A DNA stretch of 51,702 nt from Neoroseomonas eburnea (GCF_018129005.1 NZ_JAAEDL010000034.1:1-51702), one strand, 5' to 3'; positions 27,511 to 36,636 are shown, counted from the stretch's first letter. A program made the numbers and translations. The notes: a model not told the origin generated them from the sequence alone.

Positions 27511-27556
27511 TGCGGGGCACCGCCCCCGCACCGCCGCCCGGGTGGCCGGGCCACCC
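27511..27556 (+). terminator. Hairpin pair after the PaaK-like gene
   Basis: TGCGGGG/CCCCGCA (27511-27530) and GGGTGGC/GCCACCC (27540-27556) follow the stop codon at 27502. No T-run is present, so this is a possible but unproven terminator. The rest of the gap up to 27755 shows nothing recognisable. Confidence 0.45.
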
Positions 27557-27755
27557 CGGACCCCGCCTGAAAGCGGGAAGGCGCGACATGCTGGCACGCC
27601 GGGCACCCTTGCCCGGGTCAGAGTCGATCGAGCCTTGGATGGCTTCGGGATCGCCTGTCGATCGGCACAGGCGTCAACATGGATGATCGGGTCCAGCGGC
27701 TTCGTTCCGACGCGAAGTTCGCGGATGGCGCGGCAGTGCCGTCCCGGGCGCCGCG

Positions 27756-27784
27756 TTGACCACCCTTCGTCCGCGCCCTAGCGT
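27756..27784 (+). promoter_or_regulatory. Candidate promoter of the UxaA-type lyase genes
   Basis: TTGACC (27756-27761), 17-bp spacer, TAGCGT (27779-27784), about 30 bp before the start codon. The same -35 core, spacer length and -10 hexamer occur at 49851-49879 before the aldolase gene. Confidence 0.55.
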
Positions 27785-27814
27785 CGCCCGAAGTGCAAGA
27801 GGGGAGGGCGCGCA

Positions 27815-28099
27815 ATGACCGTGCATTTCTGCGTCCATGACGAAGGCGATTCCGTCGGCGTCGTGGTCGTCGAGGGGATCAGATCCGGCCAGACGCTAAA
27901 CGGCTGGATCATGGACCAGGACCGGATGATCGAATTCCCGGCCAGGTCCGACATCCCGATCGGCCACAAGGTCGCGATCAAGGCGATCGCCAAGGGCGAC
28001 ACCATCATCAAGTACGGCGTGGATATCGGGAAGGCCGTGGCCGACATCGGCGCGGGCGAGCATCTGCACGTGCACAACGTCAAGACGAAGCGGTGGTGA
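27815..28099 (+). CDS. UxaA-type lyase, small (SAF domain) subunit
   Basis: A 94-residue protein forming a single SAF domain: [50 protein letters not shown] and the ending [12 protein letters not shown]. This is the separate small subunit of UxaA/altronate-dehydratase family lyases. In sulfolactate sulfo-lyase (SuyAB) and similar two-gene systems the small and large subunits are encoded side by side, as here. The next gene begins at or just before this stop codon. Confidence 0.88.
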   Translation: MTVHFCVHDEGDSVGVVVVEGIRSGQTLNGWIMDQDRMIEFPARSDIPIGHKVAIKAIAKGDTIIKYGVDIGKAVADIGAGEHLHVHNVKTKRW

Positions 28100-29280
28100 G
28101 CGCGATGGGCATCAATCTCAAGAACGCCACCTTCGAAGGCTGGCGCCGCGACAATGGCCGCATGGGCGTGCGCAACCACGTCATCATCCTGCCGGTGGAC
28201 GACATCTCCAATGCCGCGGCGGAAGGCGTGGCGCGCAACATCCAGGGCACGCTCGCCATCCCGCATGCCTATGGGCGGCTGCAGTTCGGCGCCGATCTCG
28301 ACCTGCATTTCCGCACCATCATCGGCACCGGCTGCAACCCGAACGTCGCAGCGGTGGTGGTGATCGGCATCGAGCTCGGCTGGGCGTCCAAGGTCGCGGA
28401 AGGCATCGCCAAGACCGGCAAGCCCGTCGAGTACTTCGCCATCGAGCAGAACGGCGACATCAACACCATCGCCTCCGCCTCGCGCGCCGCCTATCGCATG
28501 GTGAAATACGCGACCGCGCTGAAGAAGACGCGCGCGCCGCTGGTCGATCTGTGGGTGTCCACGAAGTGCGGTGAATCCGACACCACCTCCGGCCTCGCCT
28601 CCTGCCCCACCGTCGGCAATTCCTTCGACAAGCTGTGGGAGAACGGCAACACGCTGGTCTTCGGCGAGACGACGGAACTGACCGGCGGCGAGCATCTGGT
28701 TGCCGCGCGCTGCCGCACGCCCGAGATCCGCGACCAGTTCATGAAGATGTTCGACCGCTACCAGGCGGTGGTCGAGGCCAACAAGACCTCCGACCTGTCC
28801 GAGAGCCAGCCCACCAAGGGCAATATCGAAGGTGGCCTGACCACCATCGAGGAGAAGGCGCTCGGCAACATCCAGAAGATCGGCAAGAAGTGCACGGTCG
28901 ATGGCGTGCTCGACAAGGCCGAGGAGCCGACGCATCCCGGATTGTGGTTCATGGATTCGTCATCCGCGGCGGCGGAGATGGTGACGCTCTGCGCGGCCTC
29001 CGGCTTCGCGGTGCACACCTTCCCCACCGGCCAGGGGAACGTCATCGGCAACCCGATCCTGCCGGTGATCAAGCTGACGGCGAACCCGCGCACGCAGCGC
29101 ACCATGTCCGAGCACATCGACGTCGACGTGACCGGCCTGCTGCAGAGGAAGATGAACATGGACGAGGCGGGCGAGGCGCTGCTCGACTGCATCATCCGCA
29201 CCGCCGACGGCCAGCACACCGCGGCCGAGATCCTCGGGCACCGCGAATACAGCCTGACGCGGCTGTACGAGAGCGCGTGA
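28093..29280 (+). CDS. UxaA-type lyase, large subunit (SuyB/altronate dehydratase-like)
   Basis: A 395-residue protein of the UxaA/GarD C-terminal family: [55 protein letters not shown] and the C-terminal [20 protein letters not shown]. The Cys residues in TGCNP and TKCGES are expected metal ligands. With the SAF-domain gene before it, it forms a complete two-subunit lyase acting on a hydroxy or sulfo acid; the exact substrate is undetermined. A GTG at 28093 overlaps the previous gene; the ATG at 28105 ([10 protein letters not shown]) is equally plausible. Confidence 0.88.
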   Translation: MVSAMGINLKNATFEGWRRDNGRMGVRNHVIILPVDDISNAAAEGVARNIQGTLAIPHAYGRLQFGADLDLHFRTIIGTGCNPNVAAVVVIGIELGWASKVAEGIAKTGKPVEYFAIEQNGDINTIASASRAAYRMVKYATALKKTRAPLVDLWVSTKCGESDTTSGLASCPTVGNSFDKLWENGNTLVFGETTELTGGEHLVAARCRTPEIRDQFMKMFDRYQAVVEANKTSDLSESQPTKGNIEGGLTTIEEKALGNIQKIGKKCTVDGVLDKAEEPTHPGLWFMDSSSAAAEMVTLCAASGFAVHTFPTGQGNVIGNPILPVIKLTANPRTQRTMSEHIDVDVTGLLQRKMNMDEAGEALLDCIIRTADGQHTAAEILGHREYSLTRLYESA

Positions 29281-29285
29281 CGCTT

Positions 29286-29512
29286 CCCGGAGAGGGGCGT
29301 CGCCCCTCTCCGGACCTCACCCGACCAAAGGCAGAAAGGCCTTTGGAAACCGATACTTGGTGCCGGATCCGTCTGTCGTCCGGCCCGCGCAGCGCGATGT
29401 CCCGGTCTCGGTTCGGACAGCGGCGCCGGCGCCGGCGCCAAGTGGCGTCATTCCGACGGGCACCGCCCTTTGGCAGGGCGGCTCGGAGGGGCGGCGCCCC
29501 TCCAGCAGCCTC
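29286..29512. repeat. Composite inverted repeat (copy R5, degenerate right half)
   Basis: CCGGAGAGGGGCG against its complement begins 6 bp after the lyase stop codon. The palindrome CCAAAGGCA/GGCCTTTGG with a GAAA loop is at 29325-29346. On the right, GAGGGGCG/CGCCCCTC remains but the second palindrome is mostly lost (CCTTTGGCAGGG). It lies between convergent genes. Confidence 0.75.
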
Positions 29513-30686
29513 ACCCCACCCGCGGCATCTTCCGTTCCACCAGCGTCGCCAGCATCCCCGCGCCGTAGGGGATCGCCGCGTCGTTGAAGTCGTAATGCGG
29601 GTTGTGCACGTCGCAGCCGCCCGCCTCGCCCACGCCGTTGCCGACATGGATGTAGGCACCGGGGCGCTCCAGCAGCATGTAGGCGAAGTCCTCGCTGCCC
29701 ATCACCGGCGAACGGTTGCGCTCGACATGCGCCTCGCCCACCAGCGACGCGGCGGCATCGGCGATCGCGGTCGCTTCCTCCGGCGTATTGATGGTCGGCG
29801 CGGCGATCTCGCGGAAGGACACCTCGGCCGTCGCGCCGAAGCCGGCGGCGATGTTCTGCGCCACGGACCGCATGCGGTCCTCCACCAGGCGCATCGTCTC
29901 CACCCTGAAGGCGCGCACCGTGCCCTTCAGGGCCACGCGGTCGGGGATGACGTTGTAGGCGTCGCCGGCGGTGAAGCCGGTCACGCTCACCACCGCGGAA
30001 TCGAGGGCGGCGACGTTGCGCGCCACCACCGTCTGCAACGCCGAGACGATCTGCGCCCCGGCGATCACCGGATCGATCGTCGATTCCGGCCGCGCGCCGT
30101 GCCCGCCGCGGCCCTGCACCACGATGTCGAAGAACACCGCGCCGGCCATCACCGGCCCGGGGCGGATGGCGAACTGCCCGACCGGCAGGCTTGGGCGGTT
30201 GTGCAGGCCGAACACCGCATCGCAGGGGAAGCGTTCGAACAGCCCGTCGGCCAGCATGGCCTGGGCGCCGCCGCGGCCCTCCTCGGCCGGCTGGAAGATG
30301 AAGTGGACGGTGCCGTCGAAATTCCTCGTCTCCGCCAGGTAGCGGGCGGCGGCGAGCAGGATGGTGGTGTGCCCGTCATGGCCGCAGCCATGCATCCTGC
30401 CCTCGATGGTGGAGCGGTGGTCGAAGGTGTTGGCCTCGGGCATGGGCAGCGCATCCATGTCCGCGCGCAGGCCGATGCGGCCCTGGCCGTTGCCGTTGCG
30501 CAGGACACCGACGACGCCCGTCCTGCCAACCCCACGATGCACCTCGATGCCCCAGGAGGCGAGCCGCTCGGCCACGAGGGCGCTGGTGCGCACCTCCTCG
30601 AAGCCGAGCTCGGGATGGGCGTGGAAGTCACGCCGCCAAGCGGTGAGTTCATCCTGCCAGTCGCGGATCCGGTCCACAGCGGTCAC
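29511..30686 (-). CDS. M20 family metallo-hydrolase (amidohydrolase/hippurate hydrolase type)
   Basis: A 391-residue M20D protein: DFHAHPELGFEE at the N-terminus, LRADMDALPM, the metal motif MHGCGHDGHTT and FQPAEEGRGGA with the catalytic Glu. RGGHGARPE lies in the lid domain and VMGSEDFAYML near the C-terminus. These enzymes hydrolyse N-acyl or indole-acetyl amino acid amides; the substrate is unspecified. It uses a GTG start with GGAG upstream. It is divergent from a Bug receptor gene with about 100 bp between. Confidence 0.92.
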   Translation of the reverse strand: MTAVDRIRDWQDELTAWRRDFHAHPELGFEEVRTSALVAERLASWGIEVHRGVGRTGVVGVLRNGNGQGRIGLRADMDALPMPEANTFDHRSTIEGRMHGCGHDGHTTILLAAARYLAETRNFDGTVHFIFQPAEEGRGGAQAMLADGLFERFPCDAVFGLHNRPSLPVGQFAIRPGPVMAGAVFFDIVVQGRGGHGARPESTIDPVIAGAQIVSALQTVVARNVAALDSAVVSVTGFTAGDAYNVIPDRVALKGTVRAFRVETMRLVEDRMRSVAQNIAAGFGATAEVSFREIAAPTINTPEEATAIADAAASLVGEAHVERNRSPVMGSEDFAYMLLERPGAYIHVGNGVGEAGGCDVHNPHYDFNDAAIPYGAGMLATLVERKMPRVG

Positions 30687-30787
30687 GCGTCACTCCGTCC
30701 ATGTCGTGGGGAAGCGGACCCTATAGGGCGCGGCGCTCTCCTGGGCTACCGTTGCTCCAACAACACGACAACAGGAAGACCACGCCC

Positions 30788-31762
30788 ATGATCGATCGCC
30801 GTTCCATCCTTGCAAGCATCCCGGCCGCCGCGATGTTGCCGGCTGCCGCGCGCGCGCAGGCGCCATTCCCCGACCGCACGGTCCGCTACATCGTGCCGTT
30901 TCCGCCTGGCGGCCTGACCGACATCATGGCGCGGCTGGTCGGCCAGAAGCTCAGCGAGATCTGGGGCAAGCCCGTCGTGATCGAGAACCGCGCCGGCGGC
31001 AATGCGCTGATCGGCGCCGATGCCGTGGCCAAGAGCGCGCCGGATGGCCACACGCTGCTCGCCATCACCATGACGCATACTGTGAACGCGACGCTCTTCC
31101 CCAACGCGCCGTTCAACTTCCGCCAGGACCTGACGACGGTCTCCGTGCTCGGCTCCCTGCCGCTCGTCGTGGTGGTGAATGCGGAGAAGAGCCCGGCGCG
31201 CACGCTCGCGGAGCTGATGGAGATGGCGAAGACGCGGCGGCTGAATGCCGGCTCCTCCGGCAACGGTTCTCCGCCGCATCTGGGGATCGAGCTGGTCCGC
31301 CATGCCGCGCGGGCGGGGGACAACGTCACCCATGTGCCCTATCGCGGCGGCGCGCCCTCCGTCACCGATCTCGCCGCGGGCAATCTCGACTTCATGGTGT
31401 CGAACCTGCCGGAATGCATCGCGCAGATCCAGGGTGGCCGGCTGCGCCCCCTTGCCATCACCTCCGCCGCGCGGCATCCGCTGCTGCCGGAGGTGCCGAC
31501 GGTGAAGGAAGCAGGCCAGCCCACGCTCGAGATGGGCAACTGGACCGCGATGATGGTGCCGGCCGGGGTACCGGCGCCGATCCTCGCGAAGCTCGAGGCC
31601 GACACGCTCGCCGCGATCCGCGACGCCGATGTCGGTCGCCGGGCGCGCGATGGCGGCTTCACCGTGGAGGGATGGGATCGCACGCGCTCCCTTGCCTTCG
31701 TGGCGGATGAGACGGCGCGCTGGGCGCGGGTCATTCATGAAGCGGGGCTGCGCGCGGACTGA
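30788..31762 (+). CDS. Bug family tripartite tricarboxylate transporter substrate-binding protein
   Basis: A 324-residue secreted receptor. The signal peptide (MIDRRSILASIPAAAMLPAAARA) is followed by FPDRTVRYIVPFPPGGLTDIMARL, ENRAGGNALIGADAVAKSAPDGHTLL and HVPYRGGAPSVTDLAAGNLDF, all diagnostic of Bug receptors. Such proteins bind carboxylic acids and are often orphaned from TctAB permeases, as here. The stop codon overlaps the start of a dehydrogenase gene (TGATG), suggesting that the ligand may be a hydroxy acid oxidised by that enzyme. Confidence 0.93.
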   Translation: MIDRRSILASIPAAAMLPAAARAQAPFPDRTVRYIVPFPPGGLTDIMARLVGQKLSEIWGKPVVIENRAGGNALIGADAVAKSAPDGHTLLAITMTHTVNATLFPNAPFNFRQDLTTVSVLGSLPLVVVVNAEKSPARTLAELMEMAKTRRLNAGSSGNGSPPHLGIELVRHAARAGDNVTHVPYRGGAPSVTDLAAGNLDFMVSNLPECIAQIQGGRLRPLAITSAARHPLLPEVPTVKEAGQPTLEMGNWTAMMVPAGVPAPILAKLEADTLAAIRDADVGRRARDGGFTVEGWDRTRSLAFVADETARWARVIHEAGLRAD

Positions 31763-32763
31763 TGCTGATACCGCTCGACCAAGCGGAGGCGCTGGCGCGC
31801 GCCGCCCTTCTTGCCGCCGGCGCGTCGCCGGACATGGCGGCCGCCACCGCCCGCGCGCTGGCGGCCGCCGAGGCGGCGGGCCAAGCCGGGCACGGCCTTT
31901 CCCGCGTGCCGCAATACGCCGCCTTCCTGAAGAATGGCCGCGCGGATGGCCGCGCCACGCCGCGCATCGTCAATGAGCGCGGCGGCGCGGTGCTGATCGA
32001 TGCGCGCCACGGCTTGGCCTATCCCGCCCTGGCGATGGCGGAAGCCGAGGCAGCCTGGCGCGCGCGGGCGCATGGCGTCGCCTTCGCGGGTGTCACCAAT
32101 TCGCACCATTCCGGCGCGATGGGGCTGCCGGTGGCGCGGCTCGCGCGCCAGGGACTGGTGGCGCTGGCCTTCACCAACTCGCCGGCGGCCATGCCGGTGC
32201 CGGGGGGGCGGCGGCCGCTGATGGGCACCGACCCGATCGCCGCCGCCTTCCCGCGCCGCGGCGCGCCGCCGCTCGTCATCGACATGGCGCTGTCGGAAGT
32301 CGCGCGCGGAAAGATCATGGTGGCGGCGAAGGAAGGGCGGCCGATCCCCGAAGGCTGGGCGCTCGACGCCGAAGGGCGGCCGACGACCGACGCGAAGGCC
32401 GCGCTCTCCGGCGCCATGCTGGCCATGGGCGGCACCAAGGGCGCGCTGCTGGCGATGGTGGTGGAACTGCTCTGCTGCGCCCTGACGGGCGCCGCCTTCG
32501 GCTTCGAGGCGGACAGCTTCTTCCGGGATGAGGGCAACCGCCCGCGCCTCGGCCAGGCGCTGCTGGTGGTGGACCCCGGTGCGCTCGCCGGCAGCGATGC
32601 CTTCGCCGCGCGGATCGAGGCCTTCGTCGCCGCCATGGCGGCGGAGGAGGGCGTGCGCCTGCCCGGCAGCCGGCGTGATGCGCTTGCCACCCGCGCCGCG
32701 GCGCAGGGTCTGGAGGTCCCGGACGCCTTGCATGCTCGCCTGCTGGCGCTCACGGCTACGTGA
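31762..32763 (+). CDS. Malate/L-lactate (Ldh2) family dehydrogenase
   Basis: A 333-residue NAD(P)-dependent oxidoreductase of the LDH2/MDG2 family: GHGLSRVPQYAAFL, NSHHSGAMGLPVARL and FTNSPAAMPVPGG, then GTDPIAAAFPRRG and IDMALSEVARGKIMVA. This family oxidises malate, lactate, ureidoglycolate or sulfolactate and reduces delta-1-piperideine-type imines. The start is coupled to the Bug receptor stop codon and its end overlaps the RNA methyltransferase start by 4 bp (GTGA). Confidence 0.9.
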   Translation: MLIPLDQAEALARAALLAAGASPDMAAATARALAAAEAAGQAGHGLSRVPQYAAFLKNGRADGRATPRIVNERGGAVLIDARHGLAYPALAMAEAEAAWRARAHGVAFAGVTNSHHSGAMGLPVARLARQGLVALAFTNSPAAMPVPGGRRPLMGTDPIAAAFPRRGAPPLVIDMALSEVARGKIMVAAKEGRPIPEGWALDAEGRPTTDAKAALSGAMLAMGGTKGALLAMVVELLCCALTGAAFGFEADSFFRDEGNRPRLGQALLVVDPGALAGSDAFAARIEAFVAAMAAEEGVRLPGSRRDALATRAAAQGLEVPDALHARLLALTAT

Positions 32764-33494
32764 ATCGCGCGCCCGACCTCGATCGGCATTGCGGCCCGGC
32801 GGCCGTCGCGGCGGTCTTCGCGCGTCGGCCACGGGACGTGATGCGCCTGTTCCACACCTCGGAGCGGCGGCGCGAAGCCGGGCCGCACTGCGCGGCGCTG
32901 GCGCGCCTGCGCAGGCCGTACCGCGAAGTGCCGTCGGCGGACCTCGCCCGCATCGCCGGCACGCAGCACCATGGCGGCATCGTCGCCCTGGCCCTGCCGC
33001 GGGCCGTGCCGGCACTCGACCCGCGTGAGCCGCCGTCGGCGCTGCGCGGGGCGCGCGTCACGCCGGTGCTGGATGGGATCGGCAACCCGCACAATCTTGG
33101 CGCCATTGCGCGTTCGGCCGCCTTCTTCGGCTGCCGGGCGATGGTGCTGTCCGGGGATCCGCGCCAGGCCGGGCTGTCGGATGCCGCCTTCCGGACCTCG
33201 GAGGGCGGGCTGGAGGCGCTCGAGATCTTCCGCGCCGGGGATCTCGCGGCGACGTTGCGGGCGCTGGCGCCGGGCATCCTGACCCTGGCCGCCGTGCCGC
33301 GTGGCGGCGTGCCGCCCGGGGCGGTGCCGCGGACCAGTCCGCTGGCGCTCGTGCTGGGCAACGAGGAGGCCGGCCTCACCCCCGCCACCGAGGCCGCCTG
33401 CGCGCTGCGGGTGACACTGCCCGCGGCCGGGCCGGTCGAGAGCCTGAACGTCTCGGTCGCCGCCGCGGTGCTGATCAACGCTCTCTCCGGCTGA
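32760..33494 (+). CDS. TrmH/SpoU family RNA methyltransferase
   Basis: A 244-residue SPOUT enzyme. An N-terminal substrate-binding domain (HCGPAAVAAVFARRP) is followed by the three SpoU motifs: NPHNLGAIARSAAFFG, LVLGNEEAGL and VESLNVSVAAAVL. It should 2'-O-methylate a ribose in tRNA or rRNA. The GTG start overlaps the dehydrogenase stop. It is followed by the Mla-type transport genes after 24 bp, an arrangement with no obvious functional link. Confidence 0.9.
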   Translation: MNRAPDLDRHCGPAAVAAVFARRPRDVMRLFHTSERRREAGPHCAALARLRRPYREVPSADLARIAGTQHHGGIVALALPRAVPALDPREPPSALRGARVTPVLDGIGNPHNLGAIARSAAFFGCRAMVLSGDPRQAGLSDAAFRTSEGGLEALEIFRAGDLAATLRALAPGILTLAAVPRGGVPPGAVPRTSPLALVLGNEEAGLTPATEAACALRVTLPAAGPVESLNVSVAAAVLINALSG

Positions 33495-33518
33495 ATTTGA
33501 CTTGCGGCCGACGGGGGG

Positions 33519-34655
33519 ATGGGTCCAATCGCCCTGATGGACGACGGACCCATGCCAGAGGCGGCCGCAGCGCGGATCGACATGCGGCAGGCGGAAGGCG
33601 GGCGTGCGCTCGCCGTCTCCGGCCAGCTCGACACGGCTGCCGCGGCGCGGCTGTGGTCGACGACGACCGGCGCGGCGCGGCAGGAGCCGGTGGCGGTGCT
33701 CGACCTCACCGGGCTCGAATCGATCGATTCGGCCGGCGCGGTGCTGCTGTTGAGTGCGGCGCCGGAGGCCGAGACGCTCGGCGCCTCGGAGGCGGTCGCC
33801 GCCGTGCTGGACCGGACGCGCCGGGCGCTGGCCACCGCCCCGCCGCCACCCCCGCCGCCGCCCTTCCGCCCGGTCAGCGCCATCGGCCGCGCCACGGTGG
33901 ACCGTCTGCGCGCGATGCGCGCGGGGATCGGCTTCCTTGGGGAATCGGTCGTCACCACCATCCGCGTGCTGACGCATCCCCGGCTGCTGCGCTGGTCCGA
34001 GGTGCTGCGCCACCTCGACGAGGTCGGCACCCGTGCCTTTCCGCTGACGCTGCTGCTCGGTTTCCTGATCGGCGTGATCCTCGCCTACCAATCCTCCATC
34101 CCGCTGCGGCGCTTCGGGGCGGAGGTCTTCGTGCCCAACCTCGTCGGCATCTCGCTGCTGCGCGAGCTCGGCCCGCTGCTCGCCGGCGTCGTGCTGGCCG
34201 GACGCACCGGGTCGGCCTTCGCCGCGGAACTCGGCACCATGACGGTGAACGAGGAGGTCGATGCCCTGAAGATCATGGGCGTGGATGCCGGCGCGATGCT
34301 GGTGCTGCCGCGGCTGGTCGCGGCGACGCTCGCCATGCCGGTGCTCGCCCTGCTGATGAACCTCGCGGGCCTGGCCGGCATGACGCTGATCATGGGCACG
34401 CTGGGCTATCCTTGGGCGGCGGTGCAGTCGCAGCTCCAGCAATGGCTGTCGCTGCAGGACCTGGTGGGCGGCCTGTTCAAGGCGGCCTGCTTCGGGCTGG
34501 CGATCGCCGGCATCGGCTGCCGGGCGGGGCTTTCGGCCGGGCGGGGCCCGCGCGCGGTGGGCGATGCGGCGACCTCGGCGGTGGTCGGCGGCATCGTCGC
34601 CATCGTCGCGATGGACGGGGTCTTCGCCGTGCTGTTCTTCCGGATGGGCATATGA
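33519..34655 (+). CDS. mlaE: MlaE-type lipid transport permease with N-terminal STAS domain
   Basis: A 378-residue protein. Residues about 18-105 form a STAS-like domain (ALAVSGQLDTAAAARLW, LDLTGLESIDSAGAVLLL), then a poly-Pro linker. The MlaE permease with five or six helices follows: FPLTLLLGFLIGVILAYQS, GISLLRELGPLLAGVVLAGR and GTMTVNEEVDALKIMG, the conserved coupling region. In E. coli the STAS protein MlaB is separate; here it is fused, common in alphaproteobacteria. ATGs at 33537 and 33552 are alternative starts. It overlaps the ATPase gene by 4 bp. Confidence 0.92.
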   Translation: MGPIALMDDGPMPEAAAARIDMRQAEGGRALAVSGQLDTAAAARLWSTTTGAARQEPVAVLDLTGLESIDSAGAVLLLSAAPEAETLGASEAVAAVLDRTRRALATAPPPPPPPPFRPVSAIGRATVDRLRAMRAGIGFLGESVVTTIRVLTHPRLLRWSEVLRHLDEVGTRAFPLTLLLGFLIGVILAYQSSIPLRRFGAEVFVPNLVGISLLRELGPLLAGVVLAGRTGSAFAAELGTMTVNEEVDALKIMGVDAGAMLVLPRLVAATLAMPVLALLMNLAGLAGMTLIMGTLGYPWAAVQSQLQQWLSLQDLVGGLFKAACFGLAIAGIGCRAGLSAGRGPRAVGDAATSAVVGGIVAIVAMDGVFAVLFFRMGI

Positions 34656-35587
34656 GCGCGTCCGATGGCCGCGGCGCCGAAGGGCGCGAAGGTCTGAATC
34701 GGCCGCGCCAGGCAAGCGCGTCCGATGGCCGCGGCGCCGAAGGGCGCGAAAGTCTGGATCGGCCGCGCGAGCCGGGCACGCCTGATGGCGGCGGCGCCGG
34801 GCGGCGCGATGCGCCGGCAGCGCCCGGCCGGCCCGGCGCTATCGAGCCCGTGATCAAGGCCGTGGACCTCGCCGTCGCCTTCAACGGTCGCACCATCTTC
34901 AAGGACGTCACCTTCGAGGTTCGCCGGGGGGAGATCTTCGTCATCCTCGGCGGGTCCGGCTGTGGTAAGTCCACGCTGCTCAAGGCGCTGATCGGGCTGG
35001 TGCCGCTCGCCGCCGGCCATGCCTGGCTGCTGGGGGAGGAACTCGCCGCCGCGGACGATGCGGCGCGGCGCGCGCTGTTGCGCCGCATCGGCGTGATGTG
35101 GCAGTCCGGCGCCCTGTTCGGAAGCATGACCCTGGCCGAGAACGTCGAATTGCCACTCGAGGAGCACACCGACCTGCCGCGCCCGGCGCGGGAGGTGCTG
35201 GCGCGCGCGAAGCTCGGCCTGGTGGGCCTGGGCGACGCCGCCGCCCGCCTGCCGGCCGAGATTTCCGGCGGCATGGCCAAGCGCGCCGGCATCGCCCGCG
35301 CCATGGCGCTCGACCCGCCGCTGCTCTTCCTCGACGAGCCCTCGGCCGGGCTCGATCCGATCACCTCCGCCGGGCTGGACAAGCTGATCCGCGACATCGC
35401 GCGGGAAACCGGCACCACCTTCGTCGTGGTGACGCATGAGCTGCAATCCATCCTCGCCATCGGCGATCGCTGCATCATGCTCGACAAGCAGGCCCAGGGC
35501 ATGATCGCCGAGGGCGATCCGAGGAAGCTGCGCGAGGAGAGCACGCACCCCACCGTGCGCGCCTTCTTCCGGCGGGAGGCCGCCTGA
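34652..35587 (+). CDS. mlaF: MlaF-type lipid transport ATPase with repeat-bearing N-terminal tail
   Basis: A 311-residue ABC ATPase: Walker A LGGSGCGKST, SGGMAKRAGIARA as the MlaF-style signature, Walker B LLFLDEPSAGLDP and H-loop VVTHEL. Before the conserved start (IKAVDLAVAFNGRTIF) is a tail of about 65 residues made of a 20-residue tandem repeat (SASDGRGAEGRE then LNRPRQ/LDRPRE), with a third degenerate unit. Standard MlaF lacks this. The ATGA overlap with mlaE fixes the start of the frame, although an internal start near residue 66 would give a canonical protein. Confidence 0.9.
   Translation: MSASDGRGAEGREGLNRPRQASASDGRGAEGRESLDRPREPGTPDGGGAGRRDAPAAPGRPGAIEPVIKAVDLAVAFNGRTIFKDVTFEVRRGEIFVILGGSGCGKSTLLKALIGLVPLAAGHAWLLGEELAAADDAARRALLRRIGVMWQSGALFGSMTLAENVELPLEEHTDLPRPAREVLARAKLGLVGLGDAAARLPAEISGGMAKRAGIARAMALDPPLLFLDEPSAGLDPITSAGLDKLIRDIARETGTTFVVVTHELQSILAIGDRCIMLDKQAQGMIAEGDPRKLREESTHPTVRAFFRREAA
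34655..34774 (+). repeat. 60-bp in-frame tandem repeat at the 5' end of mlaF
   Basis: Unit 1 (34655-34714) and unit 2 (34715-34774) are nearly identical, with an exact 60-bp (20-codon) period. A third unit with GATGGCGGCGGCGCC is degenerate. The encoded region is Gly/Arg/Glu-rich and presumably disordered. Confidence 0.9.
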
Positions 35588-35588
35588 C

Positions 35589-36635
35589 ATGGCGCAGGCA
35601 TCGCGGCCCCTCTACCTGCGCGTGGGCATGCTCGTGGTCGTCGGCACGGCGCTCGCGATCGGCTTCGTGCTGTTCCTGACCTCCGGCCGGCTGCGCGGCG
35701 AGCAGCAGGTGTTCGAGACCTATGTCCGGGAATCCGTCGCCGGCCTCGATGTCGGCGCGCCGGTGCGCTTCCGCGGCGTGCAGGTCGGGCGCGTGACCGA
35801 ACTCGGCCTCGTCGCGATCGCCTACAGCTCCGAGGTGCGCGGGATCGAGGAATCCGCCTCGCGGCTCGTGCTGGTGCGCTTCGCGGTGGATCCGGACCGC
35901 TATGGCGTCGTGTCGGTGGAGGATGCGGTGCGCGCCGGGCTGCGGGTGCGCATCGCCTCCACCGGCGTGACCGGCCTGTCGTACCTCGAGGTGGATTTCG
36001 TCGACCCGGCGCGGTTCCCGCCGCTGGAGGTGCCCTGGCAGCCTCGCTTCCCGGTCGTCCCCTCCGTGCCGTCCACCATCACCCAGGTGACCAGCGCGGC
36101 GGAACGGCTGATGACGCGGCTCGCCAACCTCGACATCGACGCGCTGGTCGATTCCGCGACCGGCCTGCTGGCCGACCTGCGCCGGCAGGTCAGCGCGGAG
36201 GGCGACCTCGGCTCGACCCTGCGCGAGGCCGCGACGACCATGACCGCGCTGCGTCAGGCCATCGAGGGCGCCGAGCTCGCCGCCACGCTGCAGGAAATCC
36301 GCCATGCCGCGAACCGTGTCGGCGCGGCGGGTGAATCCGCGCAGGAACTGCTCGGCGGGCCGGAGGTTGCCGGCACCGTCGCGAGCATCGGCCAGGCGGC
36401 GACCGACCTGCGCACCGCCATCGCCCGGCTGCCGGCGGTGATCCAGTCGCTCGAACTCGCGCTGCGCAGCGTGCGCGGCACCACCTCCGACGCGCAGGCC
36501 GATCTCGGCCCGCTGCTGCGGGACCTGCGCGCGACCGTCGCCAACCTGCGCGACACGGCGGAGGCGCTGCGGCGCAGCCCGTCGCAGTCGCTGTTCGGCG
36601 CGCCGCCGCCGCCACCGCCCCGGGATCGCCGCTGA
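35589..36635 (+). CDS. mlaD: MlaD family (MCE domain) protein
   Basis: A 348-residue protein with one membrane helix (about residues 9-30, RVGMLVVVGTALAIGFVLF). An MCE domain follows, with DVGAPVRFRGVQVGRVTEL and ASTGVTGLSYLEVDF, then a long helical C-terminal region ending in a poly-Pro stretch (PPPPPPRD). MCE proteins form hexameric lipid channels in the periplasm and pair with MlaE/MlaF. It starts 1 bp after the ATPase stop codon. Confidence 0.92.
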   Translation: MAQASRPLYLRVGMLVVVGTALAIGFVLFLTSGRLRGEQQVFETYVRESVAGLDVGAPVRFRGVQVGRVTELGLVAIAYSSEVRGIEESASRLVLVRFAVDPDRYGVVSVEDAVRAGLRVRIASTGVTGLSYLEVDFVDPARFPPLEVPWQPRFPVVPSVPSTITQVTSAAERLMTRLANLDIDALVDSATGLLADLRRQVSAEGDLGSTLREAATTMTALRQAIEGAELAATLQEIRHAANRVGAAGESAQELLGGPEVAGTVASIGQAATDLRTAIARLPAVIQSLELALRSVRGTTSDAQADLGPLLRDLRATVANLRDTAEALRRSPSQSLFGAPPPPPPRDRR

Positions 36636-36636
36636 C

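Noticed and set aside
33497..33525. TTGACT upstream of mlaE as a promoter
   Set aside because: No acceptable -10 hexamer at 16-18 bp; the genes are more simply read as continuing from the RNA methyltransferase.
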